Source: JARYMI01 sp037444845 (GTDB taxonomy: Bacteria > Acidobacteriota > Aminicenantia > Aminicenantales > UBA8522). Taken from it: a stretch of 64,000 bases of DNA. The position numbers and the translations under genes were made by a program. The DNA is taken from positions 1 through 64,000 of the forward strand of contig JBBILQ010000008.1 of the NCBI GenBank assembly GCA_037444845.1. Reading direction: 5' to 3'. Positions 40,406-48,561 of the stretch are shown one piece after another. The stretch's first letter is position 1. Every line of letters begins with the position of its first letter. A model generated the notes under the pieces. That model did not search any database and had not been told where the DNA came from. It was given only the letters and a program-made list of their open reading frames with translations.

Positions 40406-40933
40406 ATGATTGAATCCACGACTGTCATCTGTATCCGCCACAAGGGCCAGGTGGCCATGGGCGGGGATGGGCAGGTCTCCATGGGCCAGACCATCCTTAA
40501 ACAGACGGCCAGGAAAATCAGGCGGCTTTATAAAGACAAGGTTCTGGCCGGGTTTGCTGGCGCCACGTCCGACGCCTTCGCCCTGTTCTCCCGGTTCGAA
40601 AACAAGCTCGAGGAATACCGCGGCAACATGTCCAGGGCTGCCATCGAGCTGGCCAAAGACTGGCGGCTGGACAAGGCCCTCCGACAGCTCGAGGCGCTCC
40701 TCATTGTTGCCGACAAAGAGAGCTCCTTTCTTATCTCCGGGACGGGCGATGTCGTCGAGCCGGATGACGGGATTATCGCCGTGGGCGCCGGGGGGCCTTA
40801 CGCGCTGGCTGCCGCGCGAGCTCTGATCAGCCATACCAACCTCTCAGCAAGGGAGATTGTCCTTGAGGCGATGAAAATCAGCGCGGACATCTGCGTCTAC
40901 ACGAATGACCATATTGTCATCGAGGAGCTCTAA
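40406..40933 (+). CDS. hslV: ATP-dependent protease subunit HslV (ClpQ)
   Basis: A 175-residue threonine protease, the proteolytic ring of HslUV. The sequence after the short propeptide MIES is TTVICIRHKGQVAMGGDGQVSMG; Thr5 is the predicted N-terminal nucleophile, as in Bacillus ClpQ where a few residues precede the TT. YKDKVLAGFAGATSDAFALFSRFE, GTGDVVEPDDG and AVGAGGPYALAAARAL are strongly conserved. The stop is directly followed by the hslU ATG. It heads a 16-kb co-directional gene run. Confidence 0.95.
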   Translation: MIESTTVICIRHKGQVAMGGDGQVSMGQTILKQTARKIRRLYKDKVLAGFAGATSDAFALFSRFENKLEEYRGNMSRAAIELAKDWRLDKALRQLEALLIVADKESSFLISGTGDVVEPDDGIIAVGAGGPYALAAARALISHTNLSAREIVLEAMKISADICVYTNDHIVIEEL

Positions 40934-42325
40934 ATGGCCGTTGCGCTTGTCAAGGCTGCCGAAAAAACCGCTGATGAATCAAGGGAAAGCGAGCTAACGC
41001 CTCAGGAAATCGTTGCCGAGCTGGACAAATTCATCATCGGCCAGAAAGCGGCAAAAAAGGCTGTGGCCATCGCCTTGCGGAACCGCTACCGCCGTCGAAA
41101 ACTCCCCCCCGAGCTGGCTGATGAAATCGCGCCCAAGAACATCCTGATGATCGGGCCGACCGGCATCGGCAAAACGGAAATCTCACGCCGCCTGGCGAAA
41201 CTGACCTCCTCGCCCTTCCTCAAAATCGAAGCAAGCAAGTTCACCGAAGTCGGCTATGTGGGCCGCGACGTCGAATCCATGATCAGGGATCTTGTCCGGA
41301 TCTCTGTGGACATGGTTAAACAAGAAAAGATCGAGGAGATCCGGGAAAAGGCTAAAAACAATGTCGAGGAAAAGATCCTCGACCTTCTTCTCCCGCCGAT
41401 GAGAAGACGAGAAAGCGCTATGGCCGACGTCGACCAAAGCCATTTCCAAGAGACGCGAGAAAAGCTGCGCAAACAGCTCAGCGACGGCCTTCTGGAGGAT
41501 CGACTTGTCGAGGTTGAAGTCAAGGAGAAAGTGGCTCCTCCCTTCGAAATCTTCTCCAACACCGGGGTTGAGGAAATTGGCATCCACATCCAGGAGATCC
41601 TGCCCGGGTTTCTGGGCGGCAAGTCCAAAAAGAGAAAGGTGAAGATCAAGGAGGCCCGAGAATTCCTGACGGAAGACGAGCAGAAACGCCTTATCGATAT
41701 GGATCAAGTCGCCCGGCTCGCCGTGGAAAGAGTGGAGCACTCTGGCATTATCTTCCTTGACGAGGTTGATAAGATAGCCGGACGGGAATCAGGACGAGGC
41801 CCAGAAGTGAGCCGAGAAGGCGTGCAGCGCGACCTCTTGCCCATCATCGAGGGCACAACCGTCAACACCCGCTACGGGCTTGTCCGGACCGACCATATTC
41901 TTTTTATCGGAGCGGGCGCTTTCCATGTGTCCAAGCCGGCCGACCTCATTCCGGAACTCCAGGGCAGGTTTCCCATCCGCGTCGAGCTGACGTCTCTCGA
42001 TAAGGGCGATTTTATCCGTATCCTCACCGAGCCTGAAAATGCCCTGATCAAGCAGTATAAAGCGCTCATGGAAACAGAGGGCGTGCTGGTTGATTTTACC
42101 AAGGACGCGGTCGACGAGATCGCCGAGATCGCCGAGAAAGTGAACGAAGATTCGGAAAACATCGGCGCCCGGCGTCTGCACACGATCATAGAGAAGGTTA
42201 TGGAAGATATTTCCTTTGCTGCCCCCAACATCAAAGAAAAACGCATCTTGATCGATAGGAAATACGTCCAGAAACAGCTCCGGGATGTCCTAAAAGACCA
42301 GGACTTAAGGCGTTTCATTCTCTGA
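40934..42325 (+). CDS. hslU: HslUV ATPase subunit HslU (ClpY)
   Basis: A 463-residue AAA+ unfoldase. LTPQEIVAELDKFIIGQKAAKKAVAIALRNRYRR opens the protein; Walker A is GPTGIGKTE (about 76-84) and Walker B is IIFLDEVDKIA. The I-domain lies between (about 110-245), and the C-terminus ends LRRFIL, the tail that docks into HslV. The length is normal. It follows hslV without a gap, and its stop overlaps the next ATG by one base. Confidence 0.95.
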   Translation: MAVALVKAAEKTADESRESELTPQEIVAELDKFIIGQKAAKKAVAIALRNRYRRRKLPPELADEIAPKNILMIGPTGIGKTEISRRLAKLTSSPFLKIEASKFTEVGYVGRDVESMIRDLVRISVDMVKQEKIEEIREKAKNNVEEKILDLLLPPMRRRESAMADVDQSHFQETREKLRKQLSDGLLEDRLVEVEVKEKVAPPFEIFSNTGVEEIGIHIQEILPGFLGGKSKKRKVKIKEAREFLTEDEQKRLIDMDQVARLAVERVEHSGIIFLDEVDKIAGRESGRGPEVSREGVQRDLLPIIEGTTVNTRYGLVRTDHILFIGAGAFHVSKPADLIPELQGRFPIRVELTSLDKGDFIRILTEPENALIKQYKALMETEGVLVDFTKDAVDEIAEIAEKVNEDSENIGARRLHTIIEKVMEDISFAAPNIKEKRILIDRKYVQKQLRDVLKDQDLRRFIL

Positions 42326-43410
42326 TGAAGAGGAGTTTCCCCGTCATCCTGCTTCTCTTCGTCCTCGTCTCCTTTTCCGCTTGCGGCAAGAAAGGACCCC
42401 TCTCGCCCCCTCCACTCAGGATTCCTCAGAGCGTTGAGAATTTCAGCCTGTCCCAGCGGGGTGAAGGGTTCATTCTCAGATGGACCAATCCTTCTGCTTA
42501 TGTTGATGGGTCTCCGATAGAGGAAATCTCAGAAATTGAGATCTGGCTGATGGAAGAAGGCAGCAGGGGAGCTGGACAGAGAAAAATCGCCAGGCAAGAA
42601 TTCGAGGACAAAGCGCGCATCATTGCCAGGATCCTCAAGCAGAACTTTTCCCTCTTTCATGAGACGGGGAAAGCGACTTCCCGCCTAATCTTTATCTATC
42701 GGCCGGAGAAAGGAATAAGGATGAAGGAAACGTACACCTTTGCCCTCAGGGTCAGGGATGAGAGGCGAAGAGTCTCTGAATTTTCTGATCCCTTCTCTAT
42801 TGTGACTCAAGCTATGCCCCTGCCGCCCGTCAATGTCCGAGCCACGGTCTTTGACAATCATATCCTCCTTCGCTGGGATGCCCCCCTCAAGAGCAGCGAT
42901 CAGTCCATGCCGGCTCAGGTTGTAGGATATAACCTCTTCAGGTCCTCGGATAAAGAACCACCCTTTGTCGTCAATCCTTCGCTCGTTAAAGAAATCGAGT
43001 ACAAAGATACCGATTTCGCTTTTGGCCAAACATACCGCTATTTCATTCGGGCTGTGACTTCTGAGGGGCCCCCTCTCCTGGAAAGCGATGATTCAGAAGT
43101 GGTGGAAGTCTTGGCCCGGGATACATTCCCTCCGTCAAGCCCTTCGGGTCTTGCTGCTATTGCCGGGACTGATTATATCGCTTTGAGCTGGGAGGCCAGC
43201 AAAGAAGCCGACGTCGCCGGCTACAAGGTATGGCGGCAGGAAGCTGGGAGGACTGAATTCGTCTTGATTGCGTCGCTCGGTCCGGCAGATCATTCCTTTG
43301 CTGATTCGGCAGTTGAAAAGAACAAGAGATACGATTATGCTATTACTGCTCTGGACAGCGCAGGGAATGAAAGCCAGAGATCAGCGCCGGTACCCGCCGT
43401 TATCAGGTAA
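42325..43410 (+). CDS. Lipoprotein with two fibronectin type III domains and an LptM-like N-terminus
   Basis: A 361-residue lipoprotein. Signal peptide and lipobox FSAC are followed by GKKGPLSPPP, the motif seen at the N-terminus of LptM/YifL-type lipoproteins (CGxKGPL). Two FN3-like domains follow, at about 165-265 (LPPVNVRATVFDNHILLRWDAP...GYNLFRS) and about 270-360 (PSGLAAIAGTDYIALSWEAS...GYKVWRQ), with a degenerate one at about 30-160. LptM helps assemble the LPS translocon in E. coli; here only the short motif is shared. It overlaps the hslU stop (TGATG). Confidence 0.75.
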   Translation: MKRSFPVILLLFVLVSFSACGKKGPLSPPPLRIPQSVENFSLSQRGEGFILRWTNPSAYVDGSPIEEISEIEIWLMEEGSRGAGQRKIARQEFEDKARIIARILKQNFSLFHETGKATSRLIFIYRPEKGIRMKETYTFALRVRDERRRVSEFSDPFSIVTQAMPLPPVNVRATVFDNHILLRWDAPLKSSDQSMPAQVVGYNLFRSSDKEPPFVVNPSLVKEIEYKDTDFAFGQTYRYFIRAVTSEGPPLLESDDSEVVEVLARDTFPPSSPSGLAAIAGTDYIALSWEASKEADVAGYKVWRQEAGRTEFVLIASLGPADHSFADSAVEKNKRYDYAITALDSAGNESQRSAPVPAVIR

Positions 43411-43418
43411 GAGCCTCG

Positions 43419-44186
43419 ATGAGGATTTTTCGGTTTAGATACAGGAACAGAGTTCTCTGGGGGATTCTAAAGGAAGAGAGCATTTATCCAGTCCGAGGGT
43501 CTATTTTTGAGGATTTTCGCGTCGACGAGAAAGGCCTACCCATCGGGTCTGTCTCTCTTCTCCCGCCCGTCCGGCCGTCTAAAATTGTGGCTGTTGGGGT
43601 TAATTACAAAGACCATGCCCTGGAGATGGGACGGCCCTTGCCGGAAGAGCCGCTGCTTTTTCTCAAGCCCCCTTCAGCCGTGATTGGCCCTGGCGAGGAA
43701 ATCGTTTATCCCCGTCAAGCCAAAAGAGTTGATTACGAAGGAGAAGTGGCCGTGGTCATTAAGAAAACGGCCCGGTTGTTGGCTGAAGACGACGATACAG
43801 ACCCGTATGTCCTGGGTTATACCTGCTTTAACGACGTCACAGCACGGGACCTTCAACTTAAAGATGTCCAGTTCACCCGGGCCAAGTCTTTTGACACATT
43901 TGCCCCTATCGGCCCCTGCATCGCCGTCGATGTGGACCCCGGACATCTCAGGATAAAGACGTTTCTCAACGGAAAGCTGAAGCAATCATCGACCACCAAA
44001 AACTTGATTTTTTCCGTGCCCACTCTAATCAGGTTCATCTCTGGAATCATGACCCTCTGTCCAGGGGACGTTATCACCACGGGAACTCCGGCCGGCGTGG
44101 GCCCGATGATGCCAGGGGACAGGGTCGATATCCAGATCGAAGGCATCGGGACTCTCTCGAATACCGTAAAAAAAATCGAGCCTTAG
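43419..44186 (+). CDS. Fumarylacetoacetate hydrolase (FAH)-family protein
   Basis: A 255-residue FAH-fold enzyme. Metal-binding acidic residues lie in VDYEGEVAVVI (ExE) and the downstream Asp of FNDVTARDLQ. FLKPPSAVIGPGEEIVYP, KSFDTFAPIGPCI and ITTGTPAGVGP are typical of the bacterial members with oxaloacetate decarboxylase, acylpyruvase or hydratase-isomerase activities. The exact substrate cannot be read. It lies 8 bases after the FN3 lipoprotein and before an aldolase, within the same transcript. Confidence 0.88.
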   Translation: MRIFRFRYRNRVLWGILKEESIYPVRGSIFEDFRVDEKGLPIGSVSLLPPVRPSKIVAVGVNYKDHALEMGRPLPEEPLLFLKPPSAVIGPGEEIVYPRQAKRVDYEGEVAVVIKKTARLLAEDDDTDPYVLGYTCFNDVTARDLQLKDVQFTRAKSFDTFAPIGPCIAVDVDPGHLRIKTFLNGKLKQSSTTKNLIFSVPTLIRFISGIMTLCPGDVITTGTPAGVGPMMPGDRVDIQIEGIGTLSNTVKKIEP

Positions 44187-44240
44187 GGTTAGGACCCGCA
44201 GGGCTGTTGTTTTGGTGACATAAACAGGAGGATAAAGGAG

Positions 44241-44885
44241 ATGAAGTTTTTTCTGGATACAGCGAACCTGACCGAGATCAAGGAAGTGGCGGGCTGGGGA
44301 ATCTTGGACGGCGTGACCACGAACCCCTCTCTGGTTGCCAAAGAGGACGTCAAGTTTGAGGACCTGATAAAAGAAATATGCCGGCTTGTGCCCGGGCCGG
44401 TCAGTGTCGAATGCGTGTCCACGCGAGCTGAAGAGATCATACTGGAAGCGCGGCAGATAGCCCAGCTTGCGCCGAACGTTGTCGTAAAGATCCCTATTTG
44501 CATTGACGGGTTGAAAGCAACCCGTGTCCTTTCCCAGGAAGGGATCGGCGTCAACACGACTCTGATTTTCTCCCCGACCCAGGCTCTTCTGGCTGCCAAG
44601 GCTGGCTCTCGGTATGTCAGCCCGTTCATCGGACGTCTCGATGACATTTCTCATGACGGGATGGAACTCGTGGAGCAAATCCTCGTTATCCTGGATAACT
44701 ACGGGCTGGAGACTGAGGTTATTGTGGCCAGCATCCGTCATCCCCGGCACGTCGTAGAAGCCGCTCTCCTCGGCGCTGACATCGCCACGGCGCCTTACGC
44801 GGTTATGGAAAAGCTGGTCAAGCATCCGCTGACTGATATCGGTCTGGAAAAATTTCTACAGGACTGGGCAAAGGCAAAAAAATAG
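44241..44885 (+). CDS. Transaldolase-like protein (TalC / fructose-6-phosphate aldolase family)
   Basis: A 214-residue (beta/alpha)8 enzyme with the Schiff-base lysine K83 in VVVKIPI. MKFFLDTANLTEIKE, DGVTTNPSLVAKE and VNTTLIFSPTQALLAAKAG are the small-transaldolase hallmarks, and SPFIGRLDD is also present. The family holds both transaldolases of the TalC type and F6P aldolase; the sequence alone does not separate them confidently. A role in the non-oxidative pentose phosphate pathway is most likely. SD AGGAGG lies before the ATG. Confidence 0.88.
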   Translation: MKFFLDTANLTEIKEVAGWGILDGVTTNPSLVAKEDVKFEDLIKEICRLVPGPVSVECVSTRAEEIILEARQIAQLAPNVVVKIPICIDGLKATRVLSQEGIGVNTTLIFSPTQALLAAKAGSRYVSPFIGRLDDISHDGMELVEQILVILDNYGLETEVIVASIRHPRHVVEAALLGADIATAPYAVMEKLVKHPLTDIGLEKFLQDWAKAKK

Positions 44886-44907
44886 CAGATCTCTTGGGCA
44901 GGTGAGC

Positions 44908-46458
44908 ATGAGCATCCAAAAGAAATTAGAAAGCCTGAGGGAAAAGAATAAGCTGTCTGAGCTCGGAGGCGGAAAGGAACGAATCCAAAAACAGCACCAG
45001 GCCGGCAAGCTGACGGCTAGAGAAAGGATCAGCGTACTCCTGGACGAGGGATCCTTCGAGGAAATGGACAAACTGGTCGTCCACCAGAGTCACGATTTTG
45101 GCATGGAAAAAAAGAGGATCTATGGTGACGGTGTGGTCTCGGGCTACGGCCGCATTGACGGTCGGCCGGTTTTTGTCTTCGCCCAGGACTTCACTGTTTT
45201 TGGGGGGTCTTTGAGCGGCGCCAACGCGGCCAAAATCGTCAAGATCATGGATTTGGCCATGAAAATCGGCGTTCCCGTGATCGGCCTCAACGATTCCGGC
45301 GGTGCCCGGATTCAGGAGGGAGTGGCCAGCCTGGGAGGATACGCGGACATTTTTCTGAGGAATGTCCTGGCATCGGGCGTCATTCCCCAGATTTCTGCCA
45401 TCATGGGTCCCTGCGCCGGCGGGGCTGTGTATTCGCCCGCGATCACTGATTTTATCATCATGACCAAAGAGGCGAGCAATATGTTCATCACAGGCCCTGA
45501 GGTCATCAAGGCCGTCACTCACGAAGAAGTCACCATGGAAGAACTCGGCGGGGCCGAGACCCATAATGTCCTGAGCGGAGTCGCCCACTTCGCCGCCGAA
45601 AATGAGCAGCATGCGTTGGCCCTGATTCGGGAGTTGCTGTCTTTCATCCCCAATAACAACCTGGAAAGTCCTCCAGAGAAGGAGAGCTCAGATCCCTGGG
45701 ACAGAGTCAGCGAAGACATCGATTTCTTGGTTCCAGACGATCCTTATCAGCCCTACGACATCCGAAAGGTCATCCGGGAAGTCGTCGATGACAACTATTT
45801 TTTTGAGGTGCAAGCTGAATATGCCAAAAACGTTGTCATCGGGTTCGGCCGTTTGGCAGGAAAACCTGTGGGGATCGTGGCCAACCAGCCGGACCATCTG
45901 GCCGGGGCCCTGGACATCAACGCCTCTGTCAAGGGAGCGCGTTTTGTCCGCTTTTGCGACGCGTTTAATATCCCTCTCATCACCTTCGAGGATGTCCCCG
46001 GGTTCTTGCCCGGAGTCGACCAGGAACACGGAGGAATCATTCGCCATGGGGCAAAGCTTCTCTACGCTTTTGCCGAGGCCACCGTGCCCAAGATCACCGT
46101 GATCACAAGGAAAGCTTACGGAGGGGCCTACTGCGTCATGGCCTCCAAACACATCCGGGCGGATATCAACTATGCGTTTCCGACAGCCGAGATTGCTGTC
46201 ATGGGGCCCGAGGGCGCTGTAAAGATCGTTTACGGGAGGGAATTGGAGGGGACGGAAGAATCGTCATCGATCATCCAGGATAAGATCGCCGAATTCAGAG
46301 AAAAGTTTGCCAACCCTTATGTGGCGTGTGAAAAGGGTTATCTGGATGAAGTCATCGAGCCGCGTCTTACAAGACAAAAGCTCGTCGGCGCTCTGCGCCT
46401 GCTGGAGAACAAACGGGATAAAAATCCCCCAAGGAAGCACGGTAACATCCCGCTGTAG
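44908..46458 (+). CDS. Acyl-CoA carboxylase carboxyltransferase subunit (PccB/MmdA-like)
   Basis: A 516-residue carboxyltransferase with fused beta/alpha halves, as in propionyl-CoA carboxylase beta and methylmalonyl-CoA decarboxylase alpha. Key blocks are GKLTARERISVLLDEGSFEE, FAQDFTVFGGSLS, GLNDSGGARIQEGVASL, GPCAGGAVYSPAITDF and DVPGFLPGVDQEHGGIIRHGAKLLYAF. Followed at once by biotin carboxylase and BCCP genes, it forms a three-subunit acyl-CoA carboxylase, probably acting on propionyl-CoA. The ATG at 44908 is preferred to a GTG at 44902 because AGGTGAG sits just before it. No mutase, epimerase or membrane decarboxylase subunit is in the window. Confidence 0.9.
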   Translation: MSIQKKLESLREKNKLSELGGGKERIQKQHQAGKLTARERISVLLDEGSFEEMDKLVVHQSHDFGMEKKRIYGDGVVSGYGRIDGRPVFVFAQDFTVFGGSLSGANAAKIVKIMDLAMKIGVPVIGLNDSGGARIQEGVASLGGYADIFLRNVLASGVIPQISAIMGPCAGGAVYSPAITDFIIMTKEASNMFITGPEVIKAVTHEEVTMEELGGAETHNVLSGVAHFAAENEQHALALIRELLSFIPNNNLESPPEKESSDPWDRVSEDIDFLVPDDPYQPYDIRKVIREVVDDNYFFEVQAEYAKNVVIGFGRLAGKPVGIVANQPDHLAGALDINASVKGARFVRFCDAFNIPLITFEDVPGFLPGVDQEHGGIIRHGAKLLYAFAEATVPKITVITRKAYGGAYCVMASKHIRADINYAFPTAEIAVMGPEGAVKIVYGRELEGTEESSSIIQDKIAEFREKFANPYVACEKGYLDEVIEPRLTRQKLVGALRLLENKRDKNPPRKHGNIPL

Positions 46459-46479
46459 GGGGATGGGCCGAGTGGAAAG

Positions 46480-47988
46480 ATGAGCCGTATGTTCAAAAAA
46501 ATTTTGATCGCTAACCGTGGCGAGATCGCTGTCCGGGTCATCCGCGCCTGCCGAGAGATGGACATCATCCCAGCGACTGTCTATTCGGCTGCGGACCGCC
46601 GGGCCCTTCATGTAAGACTTGCAGAGGAGGCTTATGACATAGGGGACGCCAAGCCAGCGGAGAGTTATCTCAACATCGAGAAGATTGTGGACGTAGCCAG
46701 ACGCTGCGGAGCTGAAGCCATTCACCCCGGCTACGGCTTCCTGGCCGAAAACCCAAGGTTCGTCAAGATGTGCGAGGAAAAAGGAATCGTCTTTATCGGA
46801 CCTCCCTCAAAACCCATGGAAACAATGGGCGAGAAAACGTCCTCACGCCGGGTTATGCTCGAGGCTGGAGTGCCGATTATCCCCGGGACTCTTGAATCGA
46901 TCAAGGATGAACCTGATGTCAAGAAGCGAGCCCGGGAAGTGGGTTTTCCGCTCCTTCTCAAAGCCTCAGCAGGTGGAGGAGGCAAAGGATTGAGGCTGGT
47001 AAGGGAGGAAAGCGACCTGCTTTCCGCCTTCAAGCTGGCACAGTCGGAAGCCCTGTCCAGCTTCGGCGACCCGACCGTCTACATCGAGAAATACATCGAA
47101 GAGCCTCATCACATTGAAATCCAGATTCTGGCCGATCATCATCGCCATGTCGTTTATTTGGGAGAACGAGAATGTTCCATGCAACGGCGCTACCAGAAGG
47201 TCCTGGAAGAGACGCCATCCCCGTTTCTTGATGAAAGAACGCGCCGGGCCATGGGCGAGACGGCAGTGAAAGCAGCAGTTAGCATCGGCTACCGGAATGC
47301 CGGGACGGTCGAGTTTATCGTTGATAGAGAAAGAAATTTCTATTTTTTGGAGATGAACGCCCGGCTTCAGGTGGAACATCCGATCACCGAGATGGTGACG
47401 GGCATCGATCTGGTGAAATGCCAGGTTGAGATTGCGGCCGGGAAGGCGTTGCCGTTCGCGCAGGAAGAGATCAGACCTCAGGGGTTTTCTATCGAATGCC
47501 GGATCATGGCGGAGGACCCTTTCAACGGCTTCATGCCTTCACCGGGAAAGATTATCTTCCTCCACACGCCGGCCGGACTGGGAGTGAGGGATGACAGCGG
47601 CGTTTACGAAGGTTACGAGGTTCCGCTGGATTATGACCCGCTCCTCTCCAAGCTCATCACCTGGGGAAAGACAAGAGAGGAGGCCATCCGCCGGATGCTG
47701 CGGGCGCTGGCAGAATACCAGGTTTACGGCATCAAGACGACCATCCCGTTTTTTAAAAGAATCCTTCTCCACCCGCAATTCTTGGCCGGCCGGTATAACA
47801 CCCATTTCATCGCTGACCTCGAGAGAGAATCGGATAGAGAAAACCCCGAAGAAGAGACGGCCGCTCTGATCGCGGCTGGGGTTAAGAGCTATCGGGATTC
47901 TCAAGGCCTTGCCGGGCCGCCGGCCAAGGGCAAAGAGAACCCGTGGAAAATCCAGGGAAGGATCCAGAACTTGGCCAACAGGTTGTGA
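46480..47988 (+). CDS. Biotin carboxylase subunit (AccC-like)
   Basis: A 502-residue ATP-grasp enzyme. FKKILIANRGEIAVRVIRACREM opens it; the ATP loop is KASAGGGGKGLRLV, and EKYIEEPHHIEIQILAD, GERECSMQRRYQKVLEETPSP and FLEMNARLQVEHPITEMVTGIDLV complete the active site. It carboxylates the biotin of the BCCP encoded 1 base downstream. A second ATG at 46489 is also possible. It is about 50 residues longer than E. coli AccC, with a C-terminal extension like that of PCC-type subunits. Confidence 0.92.
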   Translation: MSRMFKKILIANRGEIAVRVIRACREMDIIPATVYSAADRRALHVRLAEEAYDIGDAKPAESYLNIEKIVDVARRCGAEAIHPGYGFLAENPRFVKMCEEKGIVFIGPPSKPMETMGEKTSSRRVMLEAGVPIIPGTLESIKDEPDVKKRAREVGFPLLLKASAGGGGKGLRLVREESDLLSAFKLAQSEALSSFGDPTVYIEKYIEEPHHIEIQILADHHRHVVYLGERECSMQRRYQKVLEETPSPFLDERTRRAMGETAVKAAVSIGYRNAGTVEFIVDRERNFYFLEMNARLQVEHPITEMVTGIDLVKCQVEIAAGKALPFAQEEIRPQGFSIECRIMAEDPFNGFMPSPGKIIFLHTPAGLGVRDDSGVYEGYEVPLDYDPLLSKLITWGKTREEAIRRMLRALAEYQVYGIKTTIPFFKRILLHPQFLAGRYNTHFIADLERESDRENPEEETAALIAAGVKSYRDSQGLAGPPAKGKENPWKIQGRIQNLANRL

Positions 47989-47989
47989 G

Positions 47990-48481
47990 ATGAACTTTTC
48001 ATTCTGGCTGGAACAGAAGGAATACAGAATCAACGTCGAAGAGAGGGCTAAACATAACCTTCGTGTTGCTGTTAATGAGAAAGGCTTCGATGTCTCGGTT
48101 GATTGCATCGGCAAAAATGAGCTTCTCCTGAAAATAGACGGCCGAGTCTACAACGTTGTCGTCAACTCCGATTCTCTCTCCCATTCGGTCTATGTCAACG
48201 GCAGGCTGTTCAAGATCGAGAAGCGGTCAGCGCTTGAAATCCTGAAGGGAGAGAAGGGAAGGTCGAAGAAAAGAGAAATCAAAATCAGCATGCCCGGCCG
48301 GGTCGTTCAGGTCATCGCCCAAGAAGGGGAGGAGGTCCAAGAAGGCCAGGCCATTCTGGTCCTCGAGGCGATGAAAATGCAGAACGAAATCAAATCTCCT
48401 CAAGCGGGAAAAATCAGCCAGATCCGTGTCCAAGCCGGGGATTATGTCGAGGCAGGCGCCGTTCTTTTTGATGTTGAATGA
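47990..48481 (+). CDS. Biotin carboxyl carrier protein of the acyl-CoA carboxylase
   Basis: A 163-residue protein. The C-terminal biotinyl domain (about 95-163) has the biotinylation site K129 in EAMKM and the flanking SMPGRVVQV and AGDYVEAGAVL. The first 90 residues form a beta-rich domain resembling the BT domain that ties the carboxylase to the carrier in propionyl-CoA carboxylases. The start at 47990 leaves one base after the biotin carboxylase stop. It completes the three-gene enzyme. Confidence 0.9.
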   Translation: MNFSFWLEQKEYRINVEERAKHNLRVAVNEKGFDVSVDCIGKNELLLKIDGRVYNVVVNSDSLSHSVYVNGRLFKIEKRSALEILKGEKGRSKKREIKISMPGRVVQVIAQEGEEVQEGQAILVLEAMKMQNEIKSPQAGKISQIRVQAGDYVEAGAVLFDVE

Positions 48482-48561
48482 ATGGCCTGCCCGCGGCCTG
48501 CTTTTAGGGGGAGAAAATTTATTTTTTAAGCTGATAGTGGTATATTGAATAACGCTCCAAT

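Noticed and set aside
44908..48481. Carboxylase genes as a Na+-pumping methylmalonyl-CoA decarboxylase
   Set aside because: The presence of a biotin carboxylase subunit and absence of the membrane beta subunit argue for an ATP-dependent carboxylase.
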